From NCBI GenBank assembly GCA_947168065.1, contig CAMVKH010000009.1, positions 1-50,505 of the forward strand: a stretch of 50,505 nucleotides of DNA, given 5' to 3'. The DNA comes from an uncultured Bacteroidales bacterium (GTDB lineage Bacteria > Bacteroidota > Bacteroidia > Bacteroidales > UBA932). The translations under genes were made by a program, and so were the position numbers. The notes under the pieces were generated by a model. The model was not told the origin of the DNA. It ran no database searches and was given only the letters and a program-made list of their open reading frames with translations. Of the stretch, positions 47,465 through 50,505 are shown piece by piece (positions within the stretch are counted from its first letter, which is position 1; each line of letters starts with the position of its first letter).

Positions 47465-48859
47465 ATGATACAGCGAATGTTCTTACTATTGACCTGGATG
47501 GTTTCCGTGGTATTTGCTGCCAGCGGGCAGCAGATGCCCGGTCAGGCCGGACAGGACGCGAAAGTGATGACCCTCAGGGATTGCATGACATATGCCATCT
47601 CCCATTCGACGAAGATGCGGATCCAGCATGCCGAGATCGGCGATGCCCAGGTGGCACGCCGCAACGCCGTGCTCAAGGCCTTTACGCCGACGGTCAACGC
47701 AAGTACCTACGCCTACTACAACTTCGGCCGCAGCATCGACCCGGAAACGAATATCTACGTCACGGAGACCTCGTTCCACAACGGATATTCCCTGGGAGCG
47801 GGCATCACGCTCTTCGACGGATTCAACGCCGTCAACAACCTGAAAATCTCCAAGACGGCCCTGGCTATCGGCAAGACGCAGGAGAAACAGGTAGAGGCCG
47901 ATATCTGTCTGGCTGTGATGGAGGCCTACTACAATGTGGTCTATTACAAGCGTCTGAGTGACATTTACGCGGCGCAGGCCGTAACGGCCGAAGCTACGCT
48001 CGGCAAGTTCCAGAAGCAGGAGGAAATCGGGCAGAAGAGCCACGCCGACGTGGTGCAGGCCGAAGCCGACCTGGCCGACCGGCAGTACGATGCCATCAAT
48101 GCCGAAAATTATTACAAAGACCAGCTCGCCAAACTCGCCGACCTGATGTTCTGGCCCGTGGAAGAAGAGCTGCGCATCGATACCGGGATGCCCGGTCAAG
48201 CCGGGCATGACGCTCCATCCTTCATCCCCGGCTTGACCGCGGATCCCACCTCCGACGATGTCGTCAGTTATGCCTTGGAAAACAATCCAGGCGTAAAGAT
48301 TGCCGGCTGGAACGTCGACAACGCGCGCCGCGAGCTATCCACGGCCCGCTGGCAACTGCTGCCGAGCCTGAGCCTGAATGCCGGCTGGAGTACAAGCTAC
48401 TTCAATTATCCCGGACAGCAGCTGCAGATTGACCCGTATATCGACCAGCTGCGCAACCACCAGGGCGAGTACATCCAGTTCTCGATGTCGATCCCCATCT
48501 ACAACCGGCTGCAGGGCCACGACAACATCGCCCGCAAAAGGAACGCGCTCAAGAAGATGACGGCCCAATACGACCAGAAGCGCCGCGATGTGGAGAGCGA
48601 AGTCCACCGGGCCGTGCAGGACCGCGACGGCGCGGAGGCCGCCTGGTTGCAGGCACAGAAGAAACGAGGCGTGCAGGAAGAATCCTATCGCCTGAACGCC
48701 AAAAAGATGGACCAGGGCCTGATCTCCTCGCTCGAGTACCAGACCGCCACCAACAACTTCCTCAAGGCCCAGGCCGATGAGATGAACTCCCTGTTCAAGT
48801 ATCTCATCAAGCAGGCGGTGGTCCGCTATTACAATGGAATAGAATACATCAACCAATAA
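47465..48859 (+). CDS. TolC-family outer-membrane efflux protein
   Basis: 464 residues with a signal peptide (cleavage about after FAA). The protein has the two long-helix repeats of the outer-membrane efflux family (LRDCMTYAISHSTKMRI ... NARRELSTARWQLLPSLSLNAG ... YRLNAKKMDQGLISSLEYQTATNNFLKAQ). It forms the outer-membrane channel of a tripartite pump. Two segments, MPGQAGQD (about 24-31) and MPGQAGHDAPSFIPGLTADP (242-261), are encoded by palindromic repeats and are not typical of the family. An AAGGAG Shine-Dalgarno lies 7 bases before the ATG (47452-47457), unusual in this genome. Confidence 0.9.
   Translation: MIQRMFLLLTWMVSVVFAASGQQMPGQAGQDAKVMTLRDCMTYAISHSTKMRIQHAEIGDAQVARRNAVLKAFTPTVNASTYAYYNFGRSIDPETNIYVTETSFHNGYSLGAGITLFDGFNAVNNLKISKTALAIGKTQEKQVEADICLAVMEAYYNVVYYKRLSDIYAAQAVTAEATLGKFQKQEEIGQKSHADVVQAEADLADRQYDAINAENYYKDQLAKLADLMFWPVEEELRIDTGMPGQAGHDAPSFIPGLTADPTSDDVVSYALENNPGVKIAGWNVDNARRELSTARWQLLPSLSLNAGWSTSYFNYPGQQLQIDPYIDQLRNHQGEYIQFSMSIPIYNRLQGHDNIARKRNALKKMTAQYDQKRRDVESEVHRAVQDRDGAEAAWLQAQKKRGVQEESYRLNAKKMDQGLISSLEYQTATNNFLKAQADEMNSLFKYLIKQAVVRYYNGIEYINQ
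48188..48247. repeat. Palindromic repeat pair inside tolC
   Basis: ATGCCCGG-TCAAG-CCGGGCAT (48188-48208) is a perfect 8-bp stem; a second, inverted copy ATCCCCGGCTTGACCGCGGAT follows at 48224-48244. Reading frame is kept, giving about 20 extra residues (MPGQAGHD ... PGLTADP). A weaker copy, ATGCCCGGTCAGGCCGGACA, lies at 47533-47552. Confidence 0.7.
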
Positions 48860-48869
48860 AAAAAAGAGG

Positions 48870-48891
48870 TTCCGGGGCAAGCCCGGAATGA
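48870..48891. repeat. Palindromic repeat before the membrane-fusion gene
   Basis: TTCCGGG-GCAAG-CCCGGAA followed by TGAC; same family as 35723 and 48188. It lies in the 37-bp gap between tolC and the adaptor gene and contains an earlier in-frame ATG (48888) of the adaptor. Confidence 0.65.
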
Positions 48892-48896
48892 CGATT

Positions 48897-50153
48897 ATGG
48901 ATAAGATCATCGAAAAGAAAACCGGATGGCGCGTGGCGTTTACGAAGAAGGCTCTGCCCTGGTGGCTGGGAGCCCTGCTGCTGGTATTTATCGTGTACTT
49001 GATTGCCCGGCCGAACAACAAGACGCTGCGGGTAGACAAGGATGCCATCACCGTGTCGAGCGCCGTGAAGGGTGAGTTCAACGACTATATCCGTATCAGC
49101 GGCCGCGTGCAGCCGATGACGACGATCCAGCTGAGCCCGCAGGAAGGCGGCATCGTGGAACGGATCCTCATCGAGGAAGGTTCCCCGGTGAAAGCCGGCG
49201 ACGCGATCCTCATCCTGAACAACGACAATCTGGACCTGCAGATCCTCAACTCCGAAGCGGAGCTGGCGGAGAAAGAGAACATCCTCCGAAACACCCAGAT
49301 CCAGATGGAGCAGCAGAAGCTGGACGTGCGGCAGAACGTGCTGGAGTACGGCACCCAGGTGGAGCGTCTCCGCCGTGCCTATGAGCAGCAGAAGGCGCTC
49401 TTTGAGGACAAGCTCATCGCCCGCGAAGAGTACCTCAAGGCCGAGGAAGACTACCGTCTGGCCCAGCAGAAATACGACCTGATCTGCGAACGGTCCAAGC
49501 AGGACAGCCTCTACCGCGGCACCCAGATCGACCGTATGGAAGAAAGCCTGGACAATATGCTGCTCAATATGCAGATGATCCGCCGCCGCAAGAGCAACCT
49601 CATCGTAAAAGCCCCTATCGACGGCGAACTGGGCCTGCTGGACGTCGTCCTGGGCCAAAGCATCGCCAGCGGCACCAAGATCGGCCAGATCAACTCCGTC
49701 GGAACCTATAAGGTGGAAGCCCAAATCGATGAGCACTACATCGACCGCGTGGTAGCGGGCCTCTCCGCCACCTTCGAACGCCAGGGTGAGACCTACTCCA
49801 CCGTCATCCGCAAGGTCTATCCGGAGGTCCGCGACGGCAAGTTCAAAGCCGATTTCAAATTCGACGGTGAGCAGCCCGAGAACATCCGCGCCGGACAGAC
49901 CTACTACCTCAACCTCCAGCTCGGCCAGCCTGAAGAGGCCGTCATCATCCCGCGCGGCACCTTCTACCAGAAGACCGGCGGCAAATGGATCTACGTCGTC
50001 AACAAAGAGGGCAACAAGGCCGTCAAGCGGGAAATCCGCATCGGACGCCAGAATCCCCAGTACTACGAAGTCCTTGAGGGCCTGGAGCCCGGCGAGAAGG
50101 TCATCACCTCCGGGTACGATACGTATGGCGACAGCGATGTGCTTGTATTTTAG
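48897..50153 (+). CDS. Membrane-fusion (HlyD/RND adaptor) protein
   Basis: 418 residues with one membrane helix (about 22-40, WWLGALLLVFIVYLIA) and a periplasmic body: lipoyl-like halves (GRVQPMTTIQLSPQEGGIVERILIEEGSPVKAGDAIL and SNLIVKAPIDGELGLLDVVLGQSI) around a long coiled-coil (about 115-205), then a beta-barrel and C-terminal domain (VLEGLEPGEKVITSGYDTYG). It bridges the inner-membrane transporter and TolC. The start at 48897 is preferred over 48888, which lies in a palindromic repeat. Confidence 0.9.
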   Translation: MDKIIEKKTGWRVAFTKKALPWWLGALLLVFIVYLIARPNNKTLRVDKDAITVSSAVKGEFNDYIRISGRVQPMTTIQLSPQEGGIVERILIEEGSPVKAGDAILILNNDNLDLQILNSEAELAEKENILRNTQIQMEQQKLDVRQNVLEYGTQVERLRRAYEQQKALFEDKLIAREEYLKAEEDYRLAQQKYDLICERSKQDSLYRGTQIDRMEESLDNMLLNMQMIRRRKSNLIVKAPIDGELGLLDVVLGQSIASGTKIGQINSVGTYKVEAQIDEHYIDRVVAGLSATFERQGETYSTVIRKVYPEVRDGKFKADFKFDGEQPENIRAGQTYYLNLQLGQPEEAVIIPRGTFYQKTGGKWIYVVNKEGNKAVKREIRIGRQNPQYYEVLEGLEPGEKVITSGYDTYGDSDVLVF

Positions 50154-50216
50154 CCACTTATGATACTTTTTTATAAGTTTTTTGGTTATTAGTATTCTCA
50201 TATTGTTAAAAGCGGC

Positions 50217-50243
50217 GTGACGGGGACGCCCGGTCCCCGTCAC
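50217..50243. repeat. Perfect hairpin between the adaptor and permease genes
   Basis: GTGACGGGGAC, loop GCCCG, GTCCCCGTCAC, an 11-bp GC-rich stem. It is followed by TTTCGGG and no U-run, so it is more likely an mRNA-processing or repeat hairpin than a terminator. The 105-bp gap around it holds no gene; the left part is AT-rich. Confidence 0.6.
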
Positions 50244-50258
50244 TTTCGGGAAAAGACG

Positions 50259-50505
50259 ATGAAGAGTTTTTGGAACTTTCTTAAGAAGAATAAGTTATAC
50301 GGCGCCATCAACCTTGTGGGCCTGACGGTATCAATGGCTTTTGTGCTCCTGCTGGCAGCTTATGTCCAGCGGCAGCTGTCCACGGATTCTTTCCAAAAGA
50401 ATGCGGACCGGATCTATGTGATTGCCAATGACGACCGGGTCACGATGGGCTATTGGCTGGACAAACACCTGAAGAATAACTTCCCGGAAATTGAGAAGGG
50501 ATGCT
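50259..50505 (+). CDS. ABC transporter permease (MacB/FtsX type), partial
   Basis: The first 82 codons; the gene continues beyond the window. It begins MKSFWNFLKKNKLYGAINLVGL with a first membrane helix at about 14-35 (AINLVGLTVSMAFVLLLAAY), then a periplasmic stretch with LSTDSFQKNADRIYVIAND, the MacB_PCD pattern. It is the inner-membrane part of the tripartite pump with the adaptor and TolC genes; the ATPase is not in view. Confidence 0.85.
   Translation, partial: MKSFWNFLKKNKLYGAINLVGLTVSMAFVLLLAAYVQRQLSTDSFQKNADRIYVIANDDRVTMGYWLDKHLKNNFPEIEKGC

Overview
The window looks like a chromosomal segment of a GC-rich member of the Bacteroidales. The evidence is the Bacteroidota -7 promoter box TAnnTTTG (often with TTG about 20 bases upstream) in front of many genes, the near absence of Shine-Dalgarno sequences, a DUF4492-cydA-cydB operon, RagB/SusD-type lipoboxes and typical Bacteroidales families (DUF3298 lipoprotein, TlpA/DUF4369 lipoprotein, S9 and S41 peptidases, GH2, GH3, GH73). 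The in-coding palindromic repeats and the high GC suggest an uncultured gut lineage, but no marker here settles family or genus. No phage, IS transposase, CRISPR array or replication origin was found.

Layout. 1-2.8 kb: an AT-richer block of minus-strand genes (small membrane proteins, a membrane-anchored transglutaminase-like protein, an unknown membrane protein). 2.9-4.8 kb: an AlkZ-like winged-helix protein and a secreted cyanophycinase-like S51 peptidase. 4.9-10.5 kb: a minus operon (aldose epimerase lipoprotein, Tat-exported Fe-S aldo/keto reductase, FlK-type thioesterase fusion) facing a GH2 enzyme plus DUF3298 lipoprotein across a 35-bp divergent promoter region. 10.5-17 kb: cdd, the SRP RNA gene, then mnmA, a serine hydrolase lipoprotein, a BaiN-like flavoprotein, a GH73/LysM hydrolase and mltG, tightly packed. 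17-21.3 kb: rpsA-rnz-ctpA. 21.4-28.1 kb: an envelope operon (FlaA1/CapD-type dehydratase, lytic transglycosylase, S9 peptidase, GH3). 28.2-29.3 kb: prfA, followed by a 10-bp tandem repeat and a 121-bp nested palindrome. 29.6-33.7 kb: an ECF sigma/anti-sigma/secreted protein cassette, a TlpA-like lipoprotein and a CoA transferase. 33.8-36.8 kb: mazG, an acyltransferase-like protein and two minus genes. 36.9-39.8 kb: cytochrome bd operon. 40.0 kb: tRNA-Asp(GUC). 40.3-44.7 kb: two tandem Tat-exported paralogues of a glycosidase-like family plus a secreted histidine phosphatase. 45-50.5 kb: NtrC-type regulator, histidine kinase, TolC, membrane-fusion protein and an ABC permease that runs off the end.

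The most interesting points are: (i) the efflux locus at the right end, where tandem TGTAAAG/CTTTACA dyads lie about 56-59 bases upstream of sigma-54-like promoter matches both before the regulator gene and before tolC, suggesting an autoregulated enhancer-dependent circuit; (ii) a dispersed GC-rich palindrome (core CCGGTCAAGCCGGG) that sits between genes and also in frame inside the regulator and TolC; (iii) the tandem Tat-exported paralogue operon of unknown substrate; (iv) an FlK-like thioesterase whose catalytic triad spacing matches exactly but which carries an unknown N-terminal domain; (v) an RNase Z shortened by about 48 residues; and (vi) several -7 boxes only 5-8 bases from the start codon, implying leaderless or nearly leaderless mRNAs.
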